NCBI RefSeq assembly: GCF_002234535.1
Contig: NZ_CP022521.1
Span: 5,812,001 to 5,876,000, forward strand
Direction: 5' to 3'
DNA length: 64,000 bases
Origin: Actinoalloteichus hoggarensis
GTDB lineage: Bacteria; Actinomycetota; Actinomycetes; Mycobacteriales; Pseudonocardiaceae
The first letter of the stretch is position 1. The number at the start of each line of letters is the position of its first letter. Below the pieces are notes generated by a model. The model was not told where the DNA came from. It did no database searches and saw nothing but the letters and a program-made list of their open reading frames with translations. Below are positions 17,289-25,576 of this stretch, piece by piece. Position numbers and translations under genes: made by a program.

Positions 17289-18125
17289 ATGAAGAAGATC
17301 CACTCCGGCAAGGTGCGCGACCTGTATGAGATCGACTCCGATCTCCTGCTGGTCGCCTCGGACCGGGTGTCCGTGTACGACGTCTCGCTGCCGACGCCGG
17401 TGCCGGACAAGGGTGCCCTGCTGACTCGGCTCTCCGCGTGGTGGTTCGAGCAGCTGAGCGACGTCGTGCCGAACCACGTCATCTCGGCGACGGACGTGCC
17501 CGCCGAGTTCGCGGGCCGGGCGCTGCGGTGCAGGCCGTTGACCATGCTCCCGGTGGAGTGCATCGCCCGCGGCTACCTCGTCGGGATGGGGCTGCGCGAG
17601 TATCGGAAGAACGGCACCGTGTCGGGTGTGGCGCTGCCCGAGGGGCTCGTCGAGGGCAGCAGGCTGCCGGAGCCGATCTTCACCCCGACGACGAAGGAGT
17701 CCGACACCGGCCATGACGAGTTCATGACCTTCGAGGAGGTCGTCGAGCTGGTCGGCCGGGAGCAGGCCGACCGGATGCGGGACCTCACGCTCGAGATCTA
17801 CACCCGCGGCGCCGAGCGGGCAGGCCGCAACGGGATCATCGTGGCCGACACGAAGCTGGAGTTCGGCCTGGACTCCGACGGCGTGCTCACGCTGGCCGAC
17901 GAGGTGCTGACCTCCGACTCCTCGCGGTTCTGGCCTGCCGACGACTGGGAGCCCGGCCGACCGCAGCACGCCTTCGACAAGCAGATCGTCCGGGACTGGG
18001 CGACCAGCACGGGCTGGGACAAGACGCCGCCCGGACCGGCGATCCCCGAGGAGGTCGTCGCGGAGACGCGCGCCCGCTACACGGAGGTGTACGAGCGCAT
18101 CACCGGCCTGCGTTGGAACGGCTGA
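17289..18125 (+). CDS. purC: Phosphoribosylaminoimidazole-succinocarboxamide (SAICAR) synthase
   Basis: ATP-dependent ligase joining CAIR and aspartate to form SAICAR in de novo purine synthesis; cytosolic. 278 residues from ATG 17289. Motifs: HSGKVRDLYE at the N-terminus (ATP-binding loop), ASDRVSVYDV, PVECIARGYLVG, the EFMTFEEVVELVG helix, IVADTKLEFG and the DEVLTSDSSRFW signature. The length fits the bacterial enzyme. A ribosome-binding-like GAGGAAG precedes the start. A hairpin terminator follows. Two further purine genes, purE and purK, lie 4-6 kb downstream on the other strand, so the three are linked but not in one operon. Confidence 0.95.
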   Translation: MKKIHSGKVRDLYEIDSDLLLVASDRVSVYDVSLPTPVPDKGALLTRLSAWWFEQLSDVVPNHVISATDVPAEFAGRALRCRPLTMLPVECIARGYLVGMGLREYRKNGTVSGVALPEGLVEGSRLPEPIFTPTTKESDTGHDEFMTFEEVVELVGREQADRMRDLTLEIYTRGAERAGRNGIIVADTKLEFGLDSDGVLTLADEVLTSDSSRFWPADDWEPGRPQHAFDKQIVRDWATSTGWDKTPPGPAIPEEVVAETRARYTEVYERITGLRWNG

Positions 18126-18154
18126 GACCGGCGGGTCACACCGGCTGACCGGAC

Positions 18155-18190
18155 GTGCTCGTGTCGCTTTCGAATCACCGACACGAGCGC
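18155..18190 (+). terminator. Hairpin terminator after purC
   Basis: GCTCGTGTCG (18157-18166) pairs perfectly with CGACACGAGC (18179-18188) around a 12-nt loop and extends by G-U and G-C pairs to 18155-18190. It starts about 30 nt after the purC stop. The remaining convergent gap to 18435 is very GC-rich and shows no gene. Confidence 0.75.
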
Positions 18191-18435
18191 GCGGCCGGGC
18201 CGCTCCTCGTCGACGCCGTGGCGATGCGAGAGCACCGAAGGCACCGCCGGGCGGGCGACGACCCGACGGGGCGCGACGGATCGGCGGGGACGACGGGGCA
18301 CGACGGCCGACGGGGCACGGCGACCCGCCGGGCACGACCGCCGCGGCGGGCCCGCGCGGTAGCGCGGAGGACGCCGCCCGCCGGCGGCGGCCCCGCACAG
18401 CGGCGCCGAGGACGGCGCTCCCCGCCGAGCGCGGA

Positions 18436-19599
18436 CTAGCCCTTGAGCAGGTTCCGCGCCATCACCATCCGCTGGATCTGGTTGGTGCCCTCGTAGATCT
18501 GCGTGATCTTCGCGTCCCGCATCATCCGCTCCACGGGGAAGTCGCTGGTGTAGCCGGCGCCGCCGAAGAGCTGCACGGCGTCCGTGGTGACCTCCATGGC
18601 GACGTCCGAGGCGAAGCACTTCGCGGCGGCGGAGACGAAGCCCAGATCGCCTTCGCCGCGCTCGGCACGTGCCGCCGCCACGTAGACGAGGTGACGCGCG
18701 GCCTCGATCTTCATCGCCATGTCGGCGAGCATGAACTGCACGCCCTGGAAGTCGCTGATCGGCTTGCCGAACTGCTTACGGCTCTTGACGTAGTCGAGCG
18801 AGGCGTCGAGCGCGCCCTGCGCGATGCCGAGGGCCTGCGCGCCGATGGTCGGCCGGGTGTGGTCCAACGTCCGCAGCGCGGTCTTGAGCCCGGTGCCGGG
18901 CTCGCCGATGATGCGGTCGGCGGGGATCGTGCAGTCCGAGAAGTGGATCTCGCGGGTCGGCGAGCCCTTGATGCCGAGCTTGCGTTCCTTGGAGCCGACC
19001 TCGAAGCCGGGGTCGTCGGCATGGACGACGAACGCCGAGATGCCGTCGGACTTCTTCGTCGCGTTCGGGTCGGTCACCGCCATGACGGTGTACCAGGCCG
19101 ACTCTCCCGCGTTGGTAATCCAGCACTTGGTGCCGTTGAGCACCCAGTGATCGCCGTCGAGCCGGGCCCTGGTGCGCATCGACGCGGTGTCCGAGCCCGC
19201 CTCGCGTTCCGACAGCGCGTAGGAGATCATCGCGCCGTCCGAGGCGACCGTGGGAAGGACCTGCGCCTTCAGCTCGGCCGATCCCGCCAGCAGGACGGGC
19301 ATCGAGCCCAGCTTGTTCACCGCGGGGATCAGGGAGGAGGACGCGCAGACCCGCGCGACCTCCTCGATGACGATGCAGGTCGCGACCGAGTCCGCGCCCT
19401 GACCGCCGTACTCCTCGGGAAGGTGCACGGCGTGCAGGTCGGCCTTGGTCAGGGCGTCCCGCGCCTCCTGCGGGAAACGCGCCTGCTCGTCCACCTCGGC
19501 GGCGTGCGGCGCGATCTCCTTCTCCGCGAGCGCCCGGACCGCCTCCCGCAGCGCCTCGTGCTCGTCCGCGAGCTGGTAGGTACCGAAGCCAGAGTTCAC
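18436..19599 (-). CDS. Acyl-CoA dehydrogenase (FadE25-like)
   Basis: FAD-dependent acyl-CoA dehydrogenase of 387 residues that introduces the alpha-beta double bond in acyl-CoA degradation. Signatures: SYALSEREAGSDTASM (FAD/substrate site), CWITNAGESAWYTV, SRKQFGKPISDFQ, and the C-terminal DAVQLFGGAGYTSDFPVERMMRD with YEGTNQIQRMVMAR. The catalytic Glu is expected in the YEGTNQ segment, as in short- and branched-chain members. The GTG at 19599 has a perfect AGGAGG 6 nt upstream and is preferred to the longer frame from 19632. In mycobacteria the homologous fadE25 also lies beside purE-purK (remembered synteny). A promoter with an inverted repeat is visible upstream. Confidence 0.92.
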   Translation of the reverse strand: MNSGFGTYQLADEHEALREAVRALAEKEIAPHAAEVDEQARFPQEARDALTKADLHAVHLPEEYGGQGADSVATCIVIEEVARVCASSSLIPAVNKLGSMPVLLAGSAELKAQVLPTVASDGAMISYALSEREAGSDTASMRTRARLDGDHWVLNGTKCWITNAGESAWYTVMAVTDPNATKKSDGISAFVVHADDPGFEVGSKERKLGIKGSPTREIHFSDCTIPADRIIGEPGTGLKTALRTLDHTRPTIGAQALGIAQGALDASLDYVKSRKQFGKPISDFQGVQFMLADMAMKIEAARHLVYVAAARAERGEGDLGFVSAAAKCFASDVAMEVTTDAVQLFGGAGYTSDFPVERMMRDAKITQIYEGTNQIQRMVMARNLLKG

Positions 19600-19611
19600 T
19601 CCACGCCTCCT

Positions 19612-19672
19612 GTTACCGCCGAGTAACAACACTGTCGTCCGCGATAGTAGCCCCGATGTGAAGGTTCGTTAA
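19612..19672 (-). promoter_or_regulatory. Promoter and operator-like inverted repeat of the acyl-CoA dehydrogenase gene
   Basis: On the minus strand, TTAACG (19672-19667) and TACTAT (19649-19644) are spaced by 17 bp, a plausible -35/-10 pair. Downstream of the predicted transcription start, GTTAC and GTAAC at 19612-19627 form a 5-bp inverted repeat with a 6-nt spacer, directly before the Shine-Dalgarno. This is a candidate operator, for example for a TetR-type fatty-acid regulator. Confidence 0.45.
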
Positions 19673-19778
19673 CCCACCCGAAGGTGTGTCGACGAGCGGG
19701 GCGACTCGAGCCGCGCCGCGCCGAGCCGCCCTGCTCGACCGCACGCGAGATCGGGAGCGCGCGAGCCTCGGCGGCTGC

Positions 19779-20969
19779 TCAACCCTTGACGCAGATCACC
19801 TGCTTCAGGTGCGCGACCACCGCCACCAGGTCCTGCTGCGCCTTGACGACCTCGTCGACGTCCTTGTACGCGGCCGGGATCTCGTCCACCACTCCCGCGT
19901 CCTTCCGACACTCCACGCCCTCGGTCTGCGCGGCCAGGTCCGCCGCCGAGAACAGCCGCTTGGCCCTGTTTCGCGACATCCGTCGTCCCGCGCCGTGCGA
20001 CGCCGACTGGAACGACTCCCGGTTGCCCAGACCGCGCACGATGTAGGAGCCGGTGCCCATGCTGCCCGGGATGATGCCCAGCTCACCCGACCCCGCGCGG
20101 ATGGCGCCCTTGCGGGTCACCAGGACGTCGACGCCGTCGTACCGCTCCTCGGCGACGTAGTTGTGGTGACAGGAGATCTCCGGATCGAACCGGACGGCAG
20201 GTACCGTCGCCCGCAGCGCGCCTTTGACCAGGGCCATCATCGTCGCCCGATTCCGCAGGGCGTACTCCTGTGCCCAGTACAGGTCCCGCCGGTACGCGGC
20301 CATCTCCGGCGTCCCGGCGAGGAACACGGCGAGGTCGGTGTCCACCAGGTTCCTGTTGTGCGACAGCGACCGCGCGATCCGGACATGCCGCTCGGCGAGC
20401 TCCTTGCCGATGTTGCGCGATCCCGAATGCAGCATCAGCCACACCCGGCCCGACTCAGGGCCGCCCTGTTCCAGGCAGACCTCGATGAAGTGATTCCCGC
20501 CGCCTAGGGTCCCGATCTGGCGCGCGGCCCGAGACCGCAGGTCCCGTACTCCGTCGTGCAGTTGATCGAAGCGGGACCAGAACGCCTCCCATCCGCCGGT
20601 CCCCGGCACCCGTGCCGGATTGACCGGCTCGTCGTGTCGGGCGAATCCGACGGGCACCTCCGCCTCGATCCGGCTGCGCAGCGCGCCGAGGTCGTCGGGC
20701 AGATCATGATCGAAGAGAGAGGTGCGGACGGCGGTCATGCCGCAGCCGATGTCCACTCCCACGGCGGCAGGCGAGACGGCGTCGCGCATCGCGATGACGC
20801 TGCCGACGGTCGCGCCCTTGCCGAAGTGCACGTCGGGCATCACGGCGAGTCCGTGCAGCCACGGCAGGTTCGCGACGTTGCGAAGCTGCGCCATGGCCTG
20901 CGGCTCGATCTCGGCCGGATCGGCCCAGGCACGGATGGGGACGCGCTCACCGAGGATCAGGGTGTGCAT
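19779..20969 (-). CDS. rtcB: RtcB-type RNA ligase
   Basis: GTP- and Mn2+-dependent ligase that joins RNA 2',3'-cyclic phosphate or 3'-phosphate ends to 5'-OH ends, acting in RNA repair. 396 residues from ATG 20969 (MHTLILGERV); the frame runs open to 21116, but the extra 49 residues lack family similarity. Family motifs: MPDVHFGKGATVGSVIA, VGVDIGCGMTAV (metal Asp and Cys), GTLGGGNHFIEV (metal His), HSGSRNIGKELA, EISCHHNYV, GSMGTGSYIVRG, and SASHGAGRRMSR, whose His is the guanylylated residue in characterised RtcB. No archease or RtcA/RtcR gene is adjacent, as is usual for actinobacteria. Confidence 0.93.
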   Translation of the reverse strand: MHTLILGERVPIRAWADPAEIEPQAMAQLRNVANLPWLHGLAVMPDVHFGKGATVGSVIAMRDAVSPAAVGVDIGCGMTAVRTSLFDHDLPDDLGALRSRIEAEVPVGFARHDEPVNPARVPGTGGWEAFWSRFDQLHDGVRDLRSRAARQIGTLGGGNHFIEVCLEQGGPESGRVWLMLHSGSRNIGKELAERHVRIARSLSHNRNLVDTDLAVFLAGTPEMAAYRRDLYWAQEYALRNRATMMALVKGALRATVPAVRFDPEISCHHNYVAEERYDGVDVLVTRKGAIRAGSGELGIIPGSMGTGSYIVRGLGNRESFQSASHGAGRRMSRNRAKRLFSAADLAAQTEGVECRKDAGVVDEIPAAYKDVDEVVKAQQDLVAVVAHLKQVICVKG

Positions 20970-21735
20970 GATCTGCCTCACGGGTCTGGCGGACCGCGCG
21001 ACGCGGCCCGAAGCGAAGAAGAGGACGTCAGTCGGCCGCCGCGGGGCGGCCCGATCTGACGGTGACGATGAAGGAGAGTGCGCACGGCCGCGATACGGCT
21101 CGTTCACCAACGGCACGACACCGGAGCGGCGTCCTGGCGACGACCGCGCTCGGCTACGGCAGGCGACCGATGGAGTCCGCGCGGGGACTCAGCCTCGAAG
21201 CCTGGCGAGCGACCGCCCGCACCAGGCTTGTCGTCGTCGGAGATACCGCCTGCCAGACTCGCGGATCACGGCGTTCCCTCCTTCGACTCGGTTCGTCTCC
21301 TCAGACGATGCGAGATCAACGATCTCGGCTCGACGCCCGCCGAGCAAGCGATTTTCGCGAACCGGCCGACGTCACCGCCGCGACGGGCCGTCCGACGCCC
21401 GCGGACGCGCAGGCGAGCAGGCGCCCGTGCCGCCGTCCGAGGGAACACGGTCGCGGACTCCGCCTCCGCGTGCGGCGCCGCGCCCACGCCGCCCACGACG
21501 GTGCCTGCCCGGTCAGAAGGCGATAACGGCGGATGCGCTGGTGGCGGGGGCAGGCGGGCAGACGGCTTGATCGAGCGGCGCAGGAGACGACCCGGCTCAC
21601 CATCCGCGCTCGCCGCGCCAGGGGCACGAGTTCGCCCGCCGCCTCGTCTCCCGAGCATCACGGCCAGGACGCCAGGACGCCAGGACGCCAGGACGCCAGG
21701 ACGCCAGGACGCCAGGACGCCAGGACGAGTCTGCC
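20970..21735. other. Intergenic region between rtcB and purE, about 770 bp
   Basis: No gene can be supported. Open frames here are Arg/Pro-rich composition artefacts. The purE-proximal end carries an eight-copy tandem repeat (21664-21727). A promoter for rtcB should lie near 20970-21100, but no clear hexamers are seen. Confidence 0.5.
21664..21727. repeat. CCAGGACG octanucleotide tandem repeat, 8 perfect copies
   Basis: Eight identical 8-bp units without a mismatch, ending 8 bp from the purE stop codon. Such perfect repeats usually vary in copy number between strains. Lying in the purE 3' region, it could influence transcript end structure, but no coding frame depends on it. Confidence 0.97.
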
Positions 21736-22260
21736 TCAGCCCTGTTCGTGTCTGCCGCGGAGCGCGGCGTCCTTGTCCAGCACCAGCTGCTCCAGGTCGG
21801 CCTGGAAACCGGCCATCGCCTTGCGCAGCCGTGCCGCGTGCTCGTCGGAGCCCGCGCCCAGCGTGCGGACGGCCAGCAGGCCCGCGTTGCGGGCGCCGCC
21901 GACCGAGACCGTCGCCACCGGCACGCCCGCGGGCATCTGCACGATCGACAGCAGCGAGTCCAGCCCGTCCAGGTGGCGCAGCGGCACCGGGACGCCGATC
22001 ACCGGCAGCACCGTCGCCGAGGCGACCATGCCTGGCAGGTGGGCGGCCCCGCCCGCGCCCGCGATGATCACTCGCAGTCCTCGGTCGGCCGCCGTCCGGG
22101 CGTAGTCGACCATCCGCTGCGGGGTGCGGTGCGCCGAGATGACCGCGACCTCGTACGGCACGTCGAACTCGGCCAGCGCGGTCGTCGCAGCCTCCATCAC
22201 CGGCCAGTCCGAGTCGCTGCCCATGATCACTCCGACCAGGGGGATGGGCTTGGCCGTCAC
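21736..22260 (-). CDS. purE: N5-carboxyaminoimidazole ribonucleotide mutase
   Basis: Class I PurE, 174 residues, converts N5-CAIR (product of PurK) to CAIR in purine synthesis; cytosolic octamer in the family. Motifs: [15 protein letters not shown] (phosphate loop), [15 protein letters not shown] with the catalytic His, [21 protein letters not shown], and [12 protein letters not shown]. The GTG at 22260 overlaps the purK stop as GTGA, so the two are translationally coupled in the order purK-purE. An eight-copy octanucleotide repeat lies just beyond the stop. Confidence 0.95.
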   Translation of the reverse strand: MTAKPIPLVGVIMGSDSDWPVMEAATTALAEFDVPYEVAVISAHRTPQRMVDYARTAADRGLRVIIAGAGGAAHLPGMVASATVLPVIGVPVPLRHLDGLDSLLSIVQMPAGVPVATVSVGGARNAGLLAVRTLGAGSDEHAARLRKAMAGFQADLEQLVLDKDAALRGRHEQG

Positions 22261-23519
22261 CGCTGTTCTCCTCCGTGGATGTCGTAGCCGTCGGTCCACC
22301 GCGCATGCGAGAGCCAGTGCGCGGCCAGTCGTGCCCGCACCGCGACGGCGTCGACGTCGTCGCCGAGCATCGTGACATGCCCGACCTTGCGGCCGGGCCG
22401 CTCGGTCTTCCCGTACAGGTGGACCTTCGCGTCGGGATACCGGGCGAACAGGTGATGCAGCCGCTCGTCGACCGACATCGCGGGCTGCTCCGGCGCGCCG
22501 AGGACGTTGGTCATCACCGCCGCGGGCGCCACCGGGTCGGTGTTGCCCAGCGGATAGTCCAGCACCGCACGCAGATGCTGTTCGAACTGCGAGGTCCTGG
22601 CACCCTCGATGGTCCAGTGACCGGAGTTGTGCGGCCGCATGGCCAGCTCGTTGACGACCAGGCCGTCCGGGGCGAGCTCCCGCCATCCGGAGTCGGCCTC
22701 ATCCGCGCGCCCGGTCAGGTCGAGCTCGAACAGCTCGACGGCCAGCACGCCGACCACGTCCAGCTCATCGGCGATCCGGAAGGCGATCTCCTGCGCCTTG
22801 GCGGCCATGGCGGTGGACAGGCCGGGAGCGGGCGCGTGCACCTCCACGCAGATGCCGTCGGACTGAACGGTCCGCACCACCGGCCACGCGGCGCCCTGAC
22901 CGAACGGCGAGCGTGCCACGACGGCGGCCAGCTCACGGCGCATCGGCACCTTCTGCTCCACCATCAACGGCGTGCCCGCGGCGAGCAGCTCCGTCGCCAG
23001 GCCGACCGCCTCGTCGGCGTCGGCGGGCATCCACACGCCACGTCCGTCATAGCCGCCTCGAACCGCCTTGACCACCGACGGCCAGCCGTGTTCCTCGCCG
23101 AAGGACACCAGGTCCGCCGGGCTCGTGACCTCGGCGAACTCCGGAACCGGCAGGCCCAGTTCTCGCAGTCGGCGCCGCATCACCAGCTTGTCCTGGGCGT
23201 GGATCAGGGCATCCGGGCCCGGCCGGACCGCGACGCCCTCCGCCACGAGTCCCCGGAGCAGATCACCGGGCACGTGCTCGTGGTCGAAGGTCACGACATC
23301 GCAGTCGGCCGCGAACGCGCGCACCGCGTCGGGGTCGGTGTGCATACCGACGGTGACCCCCGGAGCGACCAGTGCCGCCGGGTCCGTGGCCGCGGCGGCG
23401 AGCACCCGGAGGGACTGCCCGAGCGGGATCGCGGCCTGGTGTGTCATCCGGGCGAGCTGTCCGCCGCCGATCATGCCGACGACGGGCATCGAGCCCTTGT
23501 CCTTGCTGCTGGTGCCCAC
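22257..23519 (-). CDS. purK: N5-carboxyaminoimidazole ribonucleotide synthase
   Basis: ATP-grasp enzyme of 420 residues making N5-CAIR from AIR, ATP and bicarbonate. Motifs: [11 protein letters not shown] near residue 15, [25 protein letters not shown], the ATP-grasp lid [32 protein letters not shown], and [17 protein letters not shown] with the metal-binding residues. It is the first gene of the purK-purE pair (4-bp overlap). The start at 23519 is a GTG; the first ten residues before VVGMIGGG are variable in the family, so the start could be the ATG about ten codons later. Confidence 0.94.
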   Translation of the reverse strand: MGTSSKDKGSMPVVGMIGGGQLARMTHQAAIPLGQSLRVLAAAATDPAALVAPGVTVGMHTDPDAVRAFAADCDVVTFDHEHVPGDLLRGLVAEGVAVRPGPDALIHAQDKLVMRRRLRELGLPVPEFAEVTSPADLVSFGEEHGWPSVVKAVRGGYDGRGVWMPADADEAVGLATELLAAGTPLMVEQKVPMRRELAAVVARSPFGQGAAWPVVRTVQSDGICVEVHAPAPGLSTAMAAKAQEIAFRIADELDVVGVLAVELFELDLTGRADEADSGWRELAPDGLVVNELAMRPHNSGHWTIEGARTSQFEQHLRAVLDYPLGNTDPVAPAAVMTNVLGAPEQPAMSVDERLHHLFARYPDAKVHLYGKTERPGRKVGHVTMLGDDVDAVAVRARLAAHWLSHARWTDGYDIHGGEQR

Positions 23520-24024
23520 GGGCGCGGAAGCCTACCCGGTGGTGGTCGCCGGTGTCGCCGGACTCCGGTGGTCGCCCGCCCCGGCGTGCCTTCCGCAGGC
23601 AGCGGGCGACGTAAGTCCCCGGGCGGCGGTGCGAGCCCGGTCGGATCGACGCCCTCGACACGAGGGCCGGTGAACAGGGCCGTCCCGGCCAGGCCCGCCG
23701 TCCCGGCCGTGCTCGACGGTTCGGCATGCTCCGCTCTCCGGCTCCCTTCCGCTCCCGATCTCTTCTGCTCGGCGAGCCGAACAGGCTGGATCCGGCGAGC
23801 GGCACCGCACGATCCGCCGCGCCGGTGCCGAAGACGTATGCCGCGACGACGCGGAGGCGTCCGCCGGGAAGCGGGGTGCGGCACGATCTCACCCCACGGT
23901 GCCCTGCGCCCTGCCTGTCGCAGGACCCGGCGGCGAACAGCGGTACGAGGCGGTGGGACGGCCGCGGCCGGACCGGCACCGGCCGCGGCGGCGCGACGAC
24001 GGCCGACACCGAGCCGTCGGGGGC
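23520..24024. other. Intergenic region upstream of purK, about 500 bp
   Basis: No convincing gene on either strand. The purK promoter must lie within the first part, but no clear hexamers are seen. The stretch 23880-24024 is rich in CGG/GGC runs. Confidence 0.45.
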
Positions 24025-25437
24025 CTACAGCTCCCGCCAGGGTGGCGCGGCCAGCCGACGCAGCAGCGGCGGGATCTCCTCCCAACGGTCCGGCAGCGGT
24101 TCCCGCCGGACGAGCACGGGGCCGTGCTCCCGATCGGCCACCGAGACGCACAGCCCGCGTTCCACCAGCCAGCGAGCGGTCACCAGGTGCAACGGCAGCC
24201 GTCGATCCCTCCTGGCCAGCACCGCGGCGGCGCACGGCCCGATCAGGGCGTGCGTCTCCCCGCCGTCGAACGTCCTCGTCAGGGCATCGCCGACCGCCAT
24301 CATCGCCAGGCTTCGCGGCCAGCGCGGCGCCCGCCGTAGATTCACCGTCGCCACCACCAGGGCGAAGTCCTCGGCCGCCGATCGACCGGTCGCCGCGGCC
24401 TCCCGGTACAGCTCGTGCAGCCTGCGCCGGAGATAGCCCTCGGTGGCCAGCCCGGTGAGCCCGTCGCCGGCCTGCTGGTCGACGAGCCTGCCGACGGAGG
24501 CCTCCGCCCACCCGAGGGCGACGGCACGCATCGCGGCGGCGGGGACGACCGAGGAGAAGCGGTCGGCCGCCTCCCAGGCGGCCCCCGTCGCGGCGGCGTC
24601 GTCCGCATCCGGTGGCGCCGACCGGCCCGCCGTCACCGGTCCGCCCGGGCCGCGCCCGGTCTCGACATCGTCCGCGCCTTGCCTGACCGCGAGTCCGGCC
24701 GCGACGTTCGGGCAGGCCTGGCGGCTCGACCATGCCGAAAGGGCCGCTGACGGTCGCTCTCTCGAATCCGCATCGCGACGTGCGCCGTCGGGCTGGATCC
24801 CGAGGACGGCCGAGTCGGACGCCCGCTCGGTGGAAACGTCCGAATCCGGAGCGGCCGACCCTTGCTCCACGAACGACGTGTCGCCCGAGGTGGTCCATCT
24901 CGGGGCGGCGAGCGGGCCGTGTCCCGACGTGGCGGCCAGGACCGAGTAGAGGGCGGCGAGATCACCCAGTGTCGCGGCCAGGTCGACACCGTCGTCGGCT
25001 CGGGCGGCGCCGAGTTCGGCCAGGTGCGGGGTCGGGTCACGCAGGTCCGCCAGCGCCAGACACACGGCCCGCGCAGGCAGTGTCGGCCAGTCCGCGGGGA
25101 AGGGCCAGCCCGCGGCAAGGCTGGCCGACCGCCAACGGGAATACGTCGACGCCGCGATCTCGGGCGCGCCTCCCCGACCCGGATCGTGCCGCCCGTTCAT
25201 CGCACCGACCGGCGTGTCGGGCTCGTGCGCCGAGGCCGGACAGGCCGGGTCGACCCCGCCGCACCGCCGCATCGACTCGGCGAAGGCGGCGAGACCCCGC
25301 GCCAGGCCGCCCCCGGCCGCGCGATCCACGGCGTCCGCGCCGGGTGACGGGGCCGTGCCGCTCGGCAGGCGGCGTCCGTCGCACGTGCCGCCCACCGTTC
25401 CGAGGGCCGAGGCTTCCGGGTCGTCCTTGTCGTCCAC
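24025..25437 (-). CDS. Protein with degenerate C-terminal GGDEF-like domain
   Basis: A 470-residue protein. The C-terminal third resembles a diguanylate cyclase fold: it begins with the hallmark DGLTGLATEGYLRRRL (about 320-335; DxLTGL is the entry motif), continues with DFALVVATVNL (first beta strand), and ends with THALIGPCAAAVLARRD. The active-site GGDEF loop and metal-binding Asp are not present, so catalysis is unlikely; it may be a binding or structural remnant. The middle ~150 residues are low complexity (Ala, Asp, Ser, Arg). The N-terminal half contains a Trp-rich segment (STYSRWRSASLAAGWPFPADWP) I do not recognise. Start uncertain: GTG 25437 is the longest, but there is no good ribosome-binding site. 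Confidence 0.55.
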   Translation of the reverse strand: MDDKDDPEASALGTVGGTCDGRRLPSGTAPSPGADAVDRAAGGGLARGLAAFAESMRRCGGVDPACPASAHEPDTPVGAMNGRHDPGRGGAPEIAASTYSRWRSASLAAGWPFPADWPTLPARAVCLALADLRDPTPHLAELGAARADDGVDLAATLGDLAALYSVLAATSGHGPLAAPRWTTSGDTSFVEQGSAAPDSDVSTERASDSAVLGIQPDGARRDADSRERPSAALSAWSSRQACPNVAAGLAVRQGADDVETGRGPGGPVTAGRSAPPDADDAAATGAAWEAADRFSSVVPAAAMRAVALGWAEASVGRLVDQQAGDGLTGLATEGYLRRRLHELYREAAATGRSAAEDFALVVATVNLRRAPRWPRSLAMMAVGDALTRTFDGGETHALIGPCAAAVLARRDRRLPLHLVTARWLVERGLCVSVADREHGPVLVRREPLPDRWEEIPPLLRRLAAPPWREL

Positions 25438-25576
25438 CTGTTCGGCATGGCTCCTCCTTCCGCCGTACCGGTGGGACGGCGAGGACCGCCCCCCATGACG
25501 GCAGGGCGCCTAGTACATTGCGGAGTCGACTGGTCACACTGGGTGGGTCATGATGTAGACAGGGAGGTCATCCGGC

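Noticed and set aside
16939..17292. 117-codon frame overlapping the purC start
   Set aside because: No ribosome-binding site, no family, skewed composition; the 4-bp overlap with purC seems to be chance.
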